Source: Desulfobacteraceae bacterium (lineage in GTDB: Bacteria > Desulfobacterota > Desulfobacteria > Desulfobacterales > Desulfosalsimonadaceae). Taken from it: a stretch of 57,223 nt of DNA. The stretch spans positions 1 to 57,223 of the forward strand of contig JAABTJ010000019.1 of NCBI GenBank assembly GCA_011389935.1, read 5' to 3'. Made by a program: the position numbers and the translations under genes. Under the pieces are notes generated by a model. It did no database searches. It saw nothing but the letters and a program-made list of their open reading frames with translations, and was not told where the DNA came from. Shown here one piece after another: positions 7,126 to 16,555 of the stretch; the first letter of the stretch is position 1, and each line of letters opens with the position of its first letter.

Positions 7126-8754
7126 ATGGAACTTCGCTCCTGTATTCTTCCCGAGGGGAAATTCATCTATTCCGTGCATACTCCCTCTTATGGGGTCGCC
7201 AATTTGAGGGAAAACGATTACATCCATGCGCTCGGCGTTTTTACCGGGGGAGAGACACATGACAACCGGATGAATTTTCCGGCCGGGGAAGTGGATGTGC
7301 CCTGCGGAGGGACGGTTTTCGAAGTTCCCAATCTCTTCCCGTTTCGCGGCGCAACCTTTATCAACAAGGTCTGGGCGGATGAAAATGCCGTGGATCCGTC
7401 CCGGATCCGTCTTCCGGATCCTCCTGAAATATCCCTGCAAGATGAGATTGACGCGCTGGCGAATGAAACCGGCGCATCCGGCGGGGCTGCGGATCGCTTC
7501 TGGCGAAGGCTCCCGGAGCCCCTTGCCCTTGCTCTCGGCCAGACGTCTACCGATTCGCGCGACCTGGTCCGGCTGGCGGAAAGCATATGTGAATTCGTGC
7601 ATGATCCGGATACGGGGGCGCCCGTTGGAATGCGGTTTTTCAAGGATGAAAAGGGGCGCGTCCGCGCCCGAATTTCCCGGCGACACCTGTTTGAGGTGCT
7701 GGCAAACAACCCGTACCTTCCCGAAGCCTACCGGCAAATCATGGTTCTGCGCCCCGGGGCGCAGGGGGACAGCGCAATCGTGGGGGAGTGGAAAAGCCCT
7801 GATGGAAAATCCCACGTTTTTGAATACCTCCGGTCCAACAGCTATATTCCGTGGGGGCATTATGCGGCCAATATAGCCGACGACGCCGTCCGGTATCGCA
7901 TTGAAGACCTCACCGAAGACGATATGACCGGTATGCGGCACCTCTATTACCAGCGCACATTCGTCCGCATTGCCGAGGACCTTGAATTGCCCCGCGTCCC
8001 CCGGAGAAAAGCAATTGCGCCCGCGGATCTGGAACGCCTCCGGTTGGAAATCTGTGGAGAACTAACCGATGCCCGGCGGCGCGGTAAACTGGCGTTTAAC
8101 CGGACGCTGTGGGGCTGGAACTTCGGCTTTGATTTTTCCCCGACCGGGTACCGACTTCACGGTTCCCACCAGCAGGTTCATCAGCAGTACGCCATGATTC
8201 CGTCGTCAGTCGACCCCGCCGGCGCGGCAGACCCGGCGGTGTATCCCTATGCGTGCGGCGACCGGATTGAAACATTTGTGGATGCATACCGGGCGCAGAC
8301 CGGGGCCTGCTTTTTCGACGCCCTTGTCCGTGCCGTGCAATCCAACGAGCGAATGGACGGCGCTTGGGACAGACCGTCCGATCTTGTTGTTTATTCCGAC
8401 GAGAACGTCCTTTTGTTTGTGCCCAAGGCGCAGACCTCCCAGTGGGAGCTCAACCTCGTGCCGCTGTCGCCCGTCGGCAATATCGTGGAAGCGGACCGGC
8501 GCGTTCGAAGGTCCCTGGATTTTGCCATTCTGACGGCGGTCAGGGCATTGTCCGGCCTCGGGGCCCGGATGATCACCAGCATTGAGTGCTCCAAGCGGCT
8601 GGATTCCCCGGATACCGGCCAGCGGCTTCTGTATTGCTTCCTTCCCCGCCTGCCGGAATCTCCGGGCTCCTTTTCCGAAGCCCAGCATCGCTGGATAAGC
8701 GGGCATTACCCGGAAGATTTTGCCGCGGCCTGCCGGCGGCAGGTGGAGAGATAG
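7126..8754 (+). CDS. uncharacterised protein with a GalT/HIT-like fold
   Basis: 542 residues, ribosome site GGAGG 6 nt before the ATG, no signal peptide or membrane segment. I do not recognise a named family. Two segments resemble galactose-1-phosphate uridylyltransferase. Around residues 344-366, FGFDFSPTGYRLHGSHQQVHQQYAMIP resembles the GalT nucleophile region (ASxxHPHxQxxAxP), with HPHxQ replaced by QVHQQ. Near residues 425-450, VVYSDENVLLFVPKAQTSQWELNLVP resembles the second GalT/HIT half. A nucleotidyl or nucleotide-phosphoryl transferase/hydrolase role is an inference from these motifs only. It lies between the acyl-CoA ligase and the nitrogen-control genes and appears monocistronic. 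Confidence 0.6.
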   Translation: MELRSCILPEGKFIYSVHTPSYGVANLRENDYIHALGVFTGGETHDNRMNFPAGEVDVPCGGTVFEVPNLFPFRGATFINKVWADENAVDPSRIRLPDPPEISLQDEIDALANETGASGGAADRFWRRLPEPLALALGQTSTDSRDLVRLAESICEFVHDPDTGAPVGMRFFKDEKGRVRARISRRHLFEVLANNPYLPEAYRQIMVLRPGAQGDSAIVGEWKSPDGKSHVFEYLRSNSYIPWGHYAANIADDAVRYRIEDLTEDDMTGMRHLYYQRTFVRIAEDLELPRVPRRKAIAPADLERLRLEICGELTDARRRGKLAFNRTLWGWNFGFDFSPTGYRLHGSHQQVHQQYAMIPSSVDPAGAADPAVYPYACGDRIETFVDAYRAQTGACFFDALVRAVQSNERMDGAWDRPSDLVVYSDENVLLFVPKAQTSQWELNLVPLSPVGNIVEADRRVRRSLDFAILTAVRALSGLGARMITSIECSKRLDSPDTGQRLLYCFLPRLPESPGSFSEAQHRWISGHYPEDFAAACRRQVER

Positions 8755-8870
8755 CGGCATGTTGCGCCCGTAGATGCGCTGCCCGGTTTCTTTTTTTGTC
8801 CGAATGCTTTCCTGCACCTCGTATCCATCGTGAGACCATCATAAAAGCCTCTCCTTTTTAATTTATCGGC

Positions 8871-8909
8871 AAATCAAAAAACGCCTTTAACAATTTTGTC
8901 TTTTGATTT
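8871..8909. repeat. inverted repeat upstream of the sigma-54 promoter
   Basis: AAATCAAAA (8871-8879) and TTTTGATTT (8901-8909), perfect 9-bp arms in an AT-rich tract about 90-130 bp upstream of the glnD promoter. This is where enhancer-binding proteins or IHF usually bind. It does not match the NtrC consensus (GCAC-N5-GGTGC-like) or a good IHF site, so the role is speculative. Confidence 0.35.
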
Positions 8910-8999
8910 AACATTTTTGTAAATTAATATTCGGTATGTTCGTTTTTTGGTATTTTATAAATATTTGATTTTATTTTATTAAACTGTTTTTACAGGTTG

Positions 9000-9015
9000 T
9001 GGCACGCTCGTTGCA
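9000..9015 (+). promoter_or_regulatory. sigma-54 (RpoN) promoter of the glnD-amtB-glnB-glnA unit
   Basis: TGGCAC-GCTCG-TTGCA gives the -24 GG at 9001-9002 and the -12 GC at 9013-9014 with exact spacing, effectively the sigma-54 consensus. The predicted start of transcription is near 9025, some 22 nt before the glnD ATG at 9048. Position in front of a nitrogen-control operon makes it very credible. Confidence 0.9.
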
Positions 9016-9047
9016 ATCAAAACAGCAGAAACCGAAAGGATGCGACA

Positions 9048-11675
9048 ATGGTACTCGGCCCGAAAGGCAACACGGCAGACAAGAACAAGCAAAGCCCGGC
9101 GGAAATCCTGCAGGCGAATCGGGAAGCCCTTTTTTCTCGATTTACGGATTGGGAGCCGACGGCGTTTCTCAATACCCATGCAGAGCTTCTGGACGCCTAT
9201 TTCACGGAGAGTTTTTCCGCCAGCCGGGTGGGCCCCGCCATGGCCATTGACAAAAATCCCCACGCCATCGTCGGTCTTGGCGGATACGGCCGGGCAGAGC
9301 AGTGCATCCATTCCGATGTGGACCTTCTGATCCTCTTTGAAAAACAGGTGCCGGACGAAGCGGAAGAACTCGTCAGGGAATATGTTTACCCGCTGTGGGA
9401 CATCGGCCTGGATATCGGATACGCGATCCGGTCGCTCAAGGATTGCATCCAGATTGCCAAAACCGATTATGAAACCCTGACTTCCATGCTGGATGCCCGC
9501 TTTATCTGCGGCATTTCCCCGGTTTACGCAAAGCTTGCATCCCAGCTTAATGAGCGCATCACCGGACGTTTTACCACAAAGGTGATCCGGTGGCTGGTGG
9601 AGCGAAACCAGAAGCGGCACGAAAATTACGGGGATTCGACGTTTCTTTTGGAGCCCAACCTCAAGGAAGGAGCGGGGGGACTCCGGGACTACCACACCCT
9701 TTTGTGGATCGGAAAAATTCACTACGGGATCAAGACGTTCCGGGACTTCGAATACCTGGGGGTTCTTTCCCATGATGAATATGTCCATATGGGGGAGGCG
9801 CTTTCCTACATATGGGGAATCCGGAACCGGCTCCACCATCTTGCCGGCCGCAAGTGCGACCAGCTGTATTTTGAATACCAGACCCGGCTGGCCGAAGACA
9901 TGGAACTGGTCCTGGAGGGGGCGCAGATGCCGGTGGAGCGGCTGATGGGGGACCTTCATGCAAAGATGGGGTATATCAAGAAACAGCTTTTGCTGCTCCT
10001 GTACGACCTGGGCTATGAAAAGCCTTCACGGCGCTCCATATTTTTCCGGAAGCGGCCGGATGTTCCCGGAATTCAGCTGGACCGCGGGGGGTTGAACTTC
10101 ATTTCCGCCAACCGGATCGTGGAGGATCCGGTGCTTTTGATCCGGATCTTTGAGGTGAGCGCCCGGATGCGCCTCCCCCTTGTGCGGGAGGCAACCCGCC
10201 TGGTCCGTGAATTTTTGCATCTCGTGGATGATTCGTTCCGAAGGAATCCGGAGGTAAAAAAGTCCTTTGAAAAAATGCTGACGACCGCTTCCGCGCCTGT
10301 AAATGTACTCGAACAGATGCTTGAGACCGGCTTCCTGGCCGCGCTGATTCCTGAATTCAAGAGCATTGTGGATCGCATCCAGTTTGACGCCTACCATCTT
10401 TTCCCCATGGATCGCCATTCCATCCGGGTGGTTCAGAAGCTGAAAAAATTCGGGGAGGCGCGTTCGGGTGCCGCCGCCGATGCGCTCGGCGACGGGATCT
10501 ATCGCTCACTCAAGAAAAAGCAGTTGCTCTTGCTTGCCGCACTGCTTCACGACGTGGGCAAGGGCGTGCCGGGCCGCCGACACTCGGAAGCCGGGGCGGA
10601 AATGGCGGAAGTGGTCCTCAACAGGTTCGGATATGCCCGGCGCGAGGTCGACCTGGTCTGCTTTTTGATCCGAAATCACCTGCTGCTGGTAAAAACGGCA
10701 ACCCGCCGGGATATTTACGACGAGGAGACCGCTATCCGGATGGCCATGGCGGTGAAAGACATCAAACGCCTGAAAATGATTTACCTCATCACGGTTGCCG
10801 ATTCCATGGCCACCGGCCCCAAGGCATGGAACGACTGGACCGCTGCCCTGGTCCGCGATCTGTTCCTGAAGGTTTTGCGAATCCTCGAAAAGGGAGAACT
10901 GGCATCCACCACGGCAGTCAAACAGGCGGAGAAGAAAAAGGCTTTTGTCCGCCAGGAGTTGTCCATTGAGGGACTGGACGTGGAGGCCGTTCTGGCGGCC
11001 CTTACCCCGAGATACCTGCTGTATACGGATTCGGAGGATATTGCGAGCCATATCCGTCTGTACAGTCGGCTGGAGGATGCCCCCTTTGTATGGGATGTCC
11101 AAAAAGGGGAAACCTTCGGTACCCGGAAGGTCGTTGTATGCGCAAAGGACCACCCGGGCCTTTTTTCCGCCATATCGGGCGTTTTTACGTTAAATGGCAT
11201 CGATATTCTGAATGTCCAGGTGTTTACGTGGAAGAACAATATTGCCCTCGACGTGTTCACGGTGACTCCGCCGCCGGATCTCATTTTCGAAGAAGAGCGC
11301 TGGCATCGCGCGGAAGAGAACCTGGCCGCCGTACTGGAAGGAAAACTGGACCTCTCCTCCGTGGTGCCAATCGAAAAACCGGTGAAAAAAGACCAGGTGG
11401 CGTTCCGCCCCAACAAGGTGGTCGTGGATAATGACAGCTCCAGTTTTTTTACTATTGTTGAGGTTTTTTCCTATGATTTTCCGGGGCTTTTGTACCGGGT
11501 AACGGACGTGCTTGCCCGGTGCGGCATGGATATATGGGTGGCAAAAATTGCAACCAAGGTCGATCAGGTCGTTGACGTGTTTTATGTAAGGGATTCACAA
11601 GGGAACAAGGTCGGCAGCCGGCGGGCGGCGGAAATCGAATCCAGGCTGCTGGCTGTGCTGCCGGATCCCGAATGA
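9048..11675 (+). CDS. glnD: [protein-PII] uridylyltransferase / uridylyl-removing enzyme
   Basis: 875 residues. GlnD senses glutamine and adds or removes UMP on PII. Domains in order: nucleotidyltransferase with GLGGYGR (77-82) and SDVDLLIL (Asp90, Asp92), the PII-UTase helical region (LEPNLKEGAGGLRDYHTLLW), an HD hydrolase domain (LLLLAALLHDVGKGVPGRRHSE), and two C-terminal ACT domains (VVVCAKDHPGLFSAISGVF and VEVFSYDFPGLLYRVTDVL). The reading frame extends upstream to a TTG at 8997, but those codons lie inside the sigma-54 promoter. The ATG at 9048, with AAAGGA upstream, is therefore the start. First gene of the nitrogen-control unit; 50 bp to amtB. Confidence 0.95.
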   Translation: MVLGPKGNTADKNKQSPAEILQANREALFSRFTDWEPTAFLNTHAELLDAYFTESFSASRVGPAMAIDKNPHAIVGLGGYGRAEQCIHSDVDLLILFEKQVPDEAEELVREYVYPLWDIGLDIGYAIRSLKDCIQIAKTDYETLTSMLDARFICGISPVYAKLASQLNERITGRFTTKVIRWLVERNQKRHENYGDSTFLLEPNLKEGAGGLRDYHTLLWIGKIHYGIKTFRDFEYLGVLSHDEYVHMGEALSYIWGIRNRLHHLAGRKCDQLYFEYQTRLAEDMELVLEGAQMPVERLMGDLHAKMGYIKKQLLLLLYDLGYEKPSRRSIFFRKRPDVPGIQLDRGGLNFISANRIVEDPVLLIRIFEVSARMRLPLVREATRLVREFLHLVDDSFRRNPEVKKSFEKMLTTASAPVNVLEQMLETGFLAALIPEFKSIVDRIQFDAYHLFPMDRHSIRVVQKLKKFGEARSGAAADALGDGIYRSLKKKQLLLLAALLHDVGKGVPGRRHSEAGAEMAEVVLNRFGYARREVDLVCFLIRNHLLLVKTATRRDIYDEETAIRMAMAVKDIKRLKMIYLITVADSMATGPKAWNDWTAALVRDLFLKVLRILEKGELASTTAVKQAEKKKAFVRQELSIEGLDVEAVLAALTPRYLLYTDSEDIASHIRLYSRLEDAPFVWDVQKGETFGTRKVVVCAKDHPGLFSAISGVFTLNGIDILNVQVFTWKNNIALDVFTVTPPPDLIFEEERWHRAEENLAAVLEGKLDLSSVVPIEKPVKKDQVAFRPNKVVVDNDSSSFFTIVEVFSYDFPGLLYRVTDVLARCGMDIWVAKIATKVDQVVDVFYVRDSQGNKVGSRRAAEIESRLLAVLPDPE

Positions 11676-11725
11676 ACGCCGGTTCGGCCATTTTAATAAT
11701 GAAGGCAACAAATGGAGGGGGAACA

Positions 11726-13030
11726 ATGGGGAGGAAAATTTTCAGGCTGCTTTTTGCAGCGGTTTTACTGGTGATGGGTACGGCGGCCCGGGCGATTGCC
11801 GCCGATGGTCTGGATTCGGGCGATACCGCCTGGATGATCGTGGCCACTGCCCTTGTCATGATCATGACGCCGGCGGGTCTGGCCTTGTTTTACGGCGGCA
11901 TGTCGCGCTACAAGAACCTTCTCAACACGTTTGCCATGACCTTTGTGGCGTATTGCCTGGGGAGCATCGTCTGGGTCATGTGGGGCTACACACTGGCTTT
12001 CGGTCCGGACACCGGCGGGGTGATCGGCGGGCTGCAGCACCTGTTCTTAAACGGCATCGGGCCGGGGGACGTGTCGGGTACCATACCGACGTACACGTTT
12101 ATCATGTTCCAGATGACCTTTGCCGGAATTACCGTGGCCCTTGTCCTCGGGTCGGCGGTGGACCGCATGAAGTTTTCCTCGTGGGTCGTTTTTGCGGTGC
12201 TGTGGCTGACCTTTGTGTACAGCCCCATGTGCCACTGGGTATGGGGCGGCGGCTGGATGGGTGAAATGGGGGCCCTTGATTTTGCCGGCGGCAATGTGGT
12301 TCATATCAATGCCGGCGTGGCGGGCCTGGTGCTGGCACTGGTGCTGGGGCGGCGCATGGGATACGGCAAGGAAGCGATGTTTCCTTCCAGTATCACCCTG
12401 ACGGCTCTGGGTGCGGCGATGCTCTGGTTCGGATGGTTCGGTTTCAACGCCGGAAGCCAGCTTGCGGCGGACGGGATCGCTGCATCGGCGTTCATGGTTA
12501 CCAATACATCGGCGGCCATGGGAGCCCTGGCCTGGATGTTCGCGGAATGGATCGTCGACAAAAAGCCGACCGTGCTGGGGCTGGCTTCGGGCGTGGTGGC
12601 GGGGCTCGTGGGGATCACCCCCGCTGCCGGTTTCGTGGGACTGCCGGCGGCGCTTGCCATCGGTCTTGGTGCGGGCCTGTTGGGATATATCAGTGTGGCC
12701 AAGCTGAAGCATCGCCTGGGCTACGACGATTCGCTCGATGCGTTCGGCGTGCACGGCGTATGCGGTATGTGGGGAGCGATTGCAACGGGGCTTTTCGCAA
12801 ACCCGGCCATAACCGATGGGGCCGCGGGCCTTTTTTACGGAAATCCCGGTCAGCTATGGATTCAGATTCTTTCGATTATCGGCACCATCATCTTTGCCGC
12901 GGTTGCAACCCTTATCGTGATCGGCATCACCAGCATCCTGACCGGCGGGCTCCGGGTGGAAAAGGACGATGAGATCCAGGGGCTTGACAGCGCGATTCAC
13001 GGGGAGCGGGCCTTTGAGATCGGACCCTGA
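11726..13030 (+). CDS. amtB: ammonium transporter
   Basis: 434 residues with a cleavable signal peptide (KIFRLLFAAVLLVMGTAARAIAADG) and about eleven transmembrane segments, as in Amt/MEP/Rh channels that conduct ammonium. Signatures are DTAWMIVATALVMIMTPAGLALFYGGMSRYKN, the first pore histidine in VVHINAGVAGLVLAL, and the second in DAFGVHGVCGMWGAIATG. ATG at 11726 is chosen for its GGAGGGGG site; an in-frame ATG at 11672 overlaps the glnD stop but has no ribosome site. The partner PII gene follows 69 bp later, the usual amtB-glnB pairing, in which PII plugs the channel when nitrogen is ample. Confidence 0.95.
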   Translation: MGRKIFRLLFAAVLLVMGTAARAIAADGLDSGDTAWMIVATALVMIMTPAGLALFYGGMSRYKNLLNTFAMTFVAYCLGSIVWVMWGYTLAFGPDTGGVIGGLQHLFLNGIGPGDVSGTIPTYTFIMFQMTFAGITVALVLGSAVDRMKFSSWVVFAVLWLTFVYSPMCHWVWGGGWMGEMGALDFAGGNVVHINAGVAGLVLALVLGRRMGYGKEAMFPSSITLTALGAAMLWFGWFGFNAGSQLAADGIAASAFMVTNTSAAMGALAWMFAEWIVDKKPTVLGLASGVVAGLVGITPAAGFVGLPAALAIGLGAGLLGYISVAKLKHRLGYDDSLDAFGVHGVCGMWGAIATGLFANPAITDGAAGLFYGNPGQLWIQILSIIGTIIFAAVATLIVIGITSILTGGLRVEKDDEIQGLDSAIHGERAFEIGP

Positions 13031-13078
13031 TGCGCCGCGCTGAAAACAGCTGTATCGGCCGGTTTTGTTAAAAAATAA

Positions 13079-13438
<360 letters not shown>

Positions 13439-13530
13439 AAAATTGATTAAACATGATACAGGGGAGCAAAACGCACAAGGTGCCCCATACCATCAAACTA
13501 CATAACAAAAGAGAACAAAAGGAGAATACC

Positions 13531-14946
13531 ATGTTACAGCCAAAAGATATCCTTGAGATGATAAAGGAGAAGAAGATTCGGGTCCTGGACATCCGCTTTA
13601 TGGATTTCCCCGGGGTATGGCAGCATTTTACGGTCCCGGTCAGCGAGGTTGACGAGTCTTCATTCGAAGACGGCTACGGGTTCGACGGTTCCAGTCTGCG
13701 GGGATGGCAGCCCATCAATGCCAGCGACATGCTGGTGGTGCCGGACGCCTCGACCGCCAAAATCGATCCGTTTTACGAAGAGCCGACCCTGGTGATGATC
13801 GGCAACATCGTCGATCCTATTACCCGCGAGCCGTATTCCCGCGATCCGCGCCATATTGCGCAGAAGGCAGAGGCCTACCTGAAGCAGACCGGCATCGGGG
13901 ATACGGTTTACATCGGCCCGGAGCCGGAATTTTTCATCTTTGACGATATACGGTTTCACTCTTCCAGAAACAGTGCGTTTTACTCGATCGATTCAGAAGA
14001 AGGCATCTGGAACTCGGGGCGGGACGAAAATCCGAACCTGGGCTACAAGCCCCGCCACAAGGAAGGCTATTTCCCGGTGCCCCCCATGGACAAGTTCCAG
14101 GATATCCGCACGGAAATGATGCTGACCCTGGAAGATTTGGGCATTGCCGTGGAGTGCCAGCATCACGAGGTGGCTTCCGGCGGCCAGGCGGAAATCGACA
14201 TGCGCTTCAAGCCCTTGATGGAAATGGGCGACCAGATGGTCTGGTTCAAGTATGTGTTGAAAAACGTGGCCCAGATGCACGGCCGCACCGTTACCTTCAT
14301 GCCCAAACCGATGTTCGAGGACAACGGCTCCGGCATGCATACCCATGTCAGCATATGGAAAGAGGGGCGCCCCCTGTTTGCCGGTGAAAAGTACGCCGGC
14401 CTTTCCCAGGAAGCCCTCTATGCCATCGGCGGTATTCTCAAGCACTGCGGGGCGCTGTGCGCCATCACCAACCCGACGACCAACTCCTATAAACGACTGG
14501 TGCCCGGCTTTGAGGCCCCTATTAACCTGGCCTATTCCAGCCGCAACCGGAGTGCGGCCGTCCGCGTCCCCATGTATTCGTCCTCTCCCAAGGCCAAGCG
14601 GATCGAATTCCGCACGCCGGATCCCTCCTGCAACGGCTACCTGGCATTTTCCGCCGTTATGATGGCCATTATCGACGGGATTGAGAACCGGATCGACCCC
14701 GGCGATCCCCTGGATAAAAACATCTATGACCTTCCCCCGGAGGAGCTGGCTCTGATCGATTCCGCCCCGGCTTCCCTTGACGAAGCCCTGGCGGCCCTGG
14801 AGAAGGACCATGAGTTTTTGCTCAAGGGGGATGTCTTTACCAAAGATGTGATCGAGCGATGGATCGAGTACAAGATGGAAAAAGAGGTCAATGCCATTCG
14901 CCTGAGACCGCATCCGCATGAATTTTTCATGTACTACGATATTTGA
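13531..14946 (+). CDS. glnA: glutamine synthetase, type I
   Basis: 471 residues, GSI dodecamer type: condenses glutamate and ammonia with ATP. Motifs are [10 protein letters not shown], the metal/substrate region [46 protein letters not shown] and [22 protein letters not shown] keeps the tyrosine adenylylated in GSI-beta enzymes (Tyr397 in E. coli), so control by GlnE is expected, although glnE is not in the window. ATG at 13531 follows AAAGGAG; an upstream in-frame ATG (13453) lacks a site. Last gene of the sigma-54 unit, followed by a hairpin repeat and a terminator. Confidence 0.97.
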   Translation: MLQPKDILEMIKEKKIRVLDIRFMDFPGVWQHFTVPVSEVDESSFEDGYGFDGSSLRGWQPINASDMLVVPDASTAKIDPFYEEPTLVMIGNIVDPITREPYSRDPRHIAQKAEAYLKQTGIGDTVYIGPEPEFFIFDDIRFHSSRNSAFYSIDSEEGIWNSGRDENPNLGYKPRHKEGYFPVPPMDKFQDIRTEMMLTLEDLGIAVECQHHEVASGGQAEIDMRFKPLMEMGDQMVWFKYVLKNVAQMHGRTVTFMPKPMFEDNGSGMHTHVSIWKEGRPLFAGEKYAGLSQEALYAIGGILKHCGALCAITNPTTNSYKRLVPGFEAPINLAYSSRNRSAAVRVPMYSSSPKAKRIEFRTPDPSCNGYLAFSAVMMAIIDGIENRIDPGDPLDKNIYDLPPEELALIDSAPASLDEALAALEKDHEFLLKGDVFTKDVIERWIEYKMEKEVNAIRLRPHPHEFFMYYDI

Positions 14947-14970
14947 TGAGATCGTGAAGAAAGTCGGTTT

Positions 14971-15100
14971 TGGACGGCAAAGTAAAAAGTTCAAGATCAA
15001 GGCGCGTGCAATTTTTGAAGAATTGAGCGTACTTAGCCGTACGTGAGATTCTTCAGAAATTGTGCGCAACGCAGATATTGGGCTTTTTACGAAGCCGTCA
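14971..15100 (+). repeat. dispersed hairpin repeat, family A, copy 1
   Basis: About 130 bp with terminal inverted repeats: the left end TGGACGGCAAAGTAAAAAG corresponds to the complement of the right end CTTTTTACGAAGCCGTCA. Between the ends, CAATTTTTGAAGAAT (15009-15023) pairs with ATTCTTCAGAAATTG (15048-15062), enclosing GTAC...GTAC. A related copy is at 29031-29180. It lies 25 bp after the glnA stop and before the terminator, so it is probably transcribed in the glnA mRNA 3' end. Confidence 0.8.
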
Positions 15101-15135
15101 TATTTGATCCTCCGGGTATAAAGTGGTATAAAAAA

Positions 15136-15166
15136 AGGCGACCCTAATGCGGGGCCGCCTTTTTTT
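15136..15166 (+). terminator. terminator of the glnD-glnA unit
   Basis: AGGCGACCC and GGGGCCGCCT form a GC-rich stem with one mismatch around a short loop, followed by seven or more T and preceded by an A-run. Confidence 0.85.
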
Positions 15167-15305
15167 CGCCCAACCGGTGGCGGCGGTGCCAATCTGGGCT
15201 GCCGCGGTATTACAGGGTCGGGGCCGGTATTGGAATCGGGGTCGAATGAAGCGGTCGGGTCGCCCCGGCCGGATGTCGGGTAAACGGCGAACAGGGGATA
15301 TGCCC

Positions 15306-16088
15306 ATGAAAACAAAAGCGGTGGTTGACTATATCGTTGGGTGGCTCACGGATTACTGCGAAAAAGCGGGTTTGAACGGTTTTGTCACGGGAATTTCCGG
15401 TGGGGTGGATTCGGCCGTTACTTCAACCCTTTGCGCAAAAACCGGAAAAACAACCCATGTCCTGAGCCTTCCCATTTACCAGGCCGCGGAACAGGATTCC
15501 CTTGCAAAGCGTCATATCGAGTGGCTCCGGGACCGGTATCCGGCCGTGAAAAACCATACCATGGATCTCTCGACGGTATTGGAAAGTTTCCAGGAAGTGC
15601 TCCCGGAAGAGGTTCAGGACGGTCTCGTCCTGGCCAATACGCGTTCCCGCATCCGCATGATCGCCCTGTATGCGTTTGCCGGGCATCACGGATTGTTTGT
15701 GGCGGGTACCGGAAACAAGGTGGAGGACTACGGCGTCGGCTTTTTCACCAAGTACGGCGACGGCGGCGTGGATATCGCGCCCATTGCCGATTTGATGAAG
15801 TCCGAAGTCCGTATGCTTGCCCGTGAAATGGGGATTCTTTCGGAAATTGTCGATGCCGTCCCCACCGACGGCTTGTGGGCGGACAACCGGAGCGACGAGG
15901 AGCAGATCGGCGCCACCTACGAGGAATTGGAATGGGCCATGCGGTTTGATGCATCCGAAGAAGGCGAAAAGGATCTGACAGGCCGCAAAAAGGAGGTTCT
16001 GACGATTTACCGCAGGCTCAACAGGGCCAACCGGCACAAGATGGCGCCGGTGCCGGTTGCAAAAATTCCGGGTGACCTGAGGCGCTGA
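15306..16088 (+). CDS. nadE: NAD+ synthetase, ammonia-dependent type
   Basis: 260 residues, the short form without a glutaminase domain. It amidates deamido-NAD+ using ATP and ammonia. The PP-loop is seen in FVTGISGGVDSAVTSTLCAK, followed by LANTRSRIRMIALYAFAG, GTGNKVEDYGVGFFTKYGDGGVDIAPIADLMKSEVR and PTDGLWADNRSDEEQIGATYEELE. ATG at 15306 has AGGGG about 8 nt upstream; ATG at 15300 is almost on top of the site, and a longer frame back to 15147 runs through the terminator, so both are rejected. An ammonia-dependent enzyme next to the nitrogen unit may be coincidence. Followed closely by two small genes. Confidence 0.94.
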   Translation: MKTKAVVDYIVGWLTDYCEKAGLNGFVTGISGGVDSAVTSTLCAKTGKTTHVLSLPIYQAAEQDSLAKRHIEWLRDRYPAVKNHTMDLSTVLESFQEVLPEEVQDGLVLANTRSRIRMIALYAFAGHHGLFVAGTGNKVEDYGVGFFTKYGDGGVDIAPIADLMKSEVRMLAREMGILSEIVDAVPTDGLWADNRSDEEQIGATYEELEWAMRFDASEEGEKDLTGRKKEVLTIYRRLNRANRHKMAPVPVAKIPGDLRR

Positions 16089-16105
16089 AAGGGGTATGCT
16101 CGCTT

Positions 16106-16303
16106 ATGGAAAAAAAAGACGAAAACAAGATCAGCGTGGAAAGGCTCATCTCTTTTTTCCGGAAGTTGAAGACAAAAAGGCCCGAGCCCGCGGAGGCGGA
16201 CTATTCCCGCTGGAACCAGACCGAGGACGATTACCAGCAGGAACAGGCCGAATGGCTGGAAGCGGTCCGGCGGAAGAAAAATCAGAAAAAAGCGAAGCGA
16301 TAG
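16106..16303 (+). CDS. small hypothetical protein
   Basis: 65 residues, highly charged, predicted soluble and helical (MEKKDENKISVERLISFFRKLKTK...), ending in a basic tail (RRKKNQKKAKR). No motif recognised. It fits between nadE (17 bp) and the tautomerase gene (10 bp) on the same strand, and its composition resembles a real protein, but the ribosome site is weak. Function unknown. Confidence 0.6.
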   Translation: MEKKDENKISVERLISFFRKLKTKRPEPAEADYSRWNQTEDDYQQEQAEWLEAVRRKKNQKKAKR

Positions 16304-16313
16304 GGAGGCCGAA

Positions 16314-16550
16314 ATGCCCCATGTGATCATCAAGATGTACCCGGGACGAACAGAAGCGCAGAAGCAGGACCTGTGCGACCGGATTGTAAAGGATGTCATC
16401 CAGGCAGCCGGATGCGAGGAGAAAACCGTTTCCGTGGGAATCGAGGAAATTTCCCGGGAAGACTGGGCCGAAACCGTCTACAAACCGGATATACTGGACA
16501 GGAAAGACACCTTGTATAAACAGCCCGGCTACAACCCTTTCGGGGACTGA
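16314..16550 (+). CDS. 4-oxalocrotonate tautomerase family protein, PptA-like
   Basis: 78 residues behind GGGAGG. After removal of Met the catalytic amino-terminal proline (MPHVIIKMYPGR) is exposed, as in all members. The length, ISREDWAETVY and the C-terminal KQPGYNPFGD match E. coli PptA (SWQAIW...KKPGYS) better than the 62-residue XylH type. These small enzymes tautomerise enol/keto substrates; the physiological substrate is unknown. In a run nadE-small protein-tautomerase-CDF with gaps under 20 bp, so likely co-transcribed. Confidence 0.88.
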   Translation: MPHVIIKMYPGRTEAQKQDLCDRIVKDVIQAAGCEEKTVSVGIEEISREDWAETVYKPDILDRKDTLYKQPGYNPFGD

Positions 16551-16555
16551 TTCAT

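Noticed and set aside
6806..7207. 133-codon plus-strand frame before the GalT-like gene
   Set aside because: Overlaps the real start by 80 bp in another frame, with biased composition and no ribosome site.
8997..9047. TTG start for glnD
   Set aside because: These codons are the sigma-54 promoter itself; transcription should start downstream of them.
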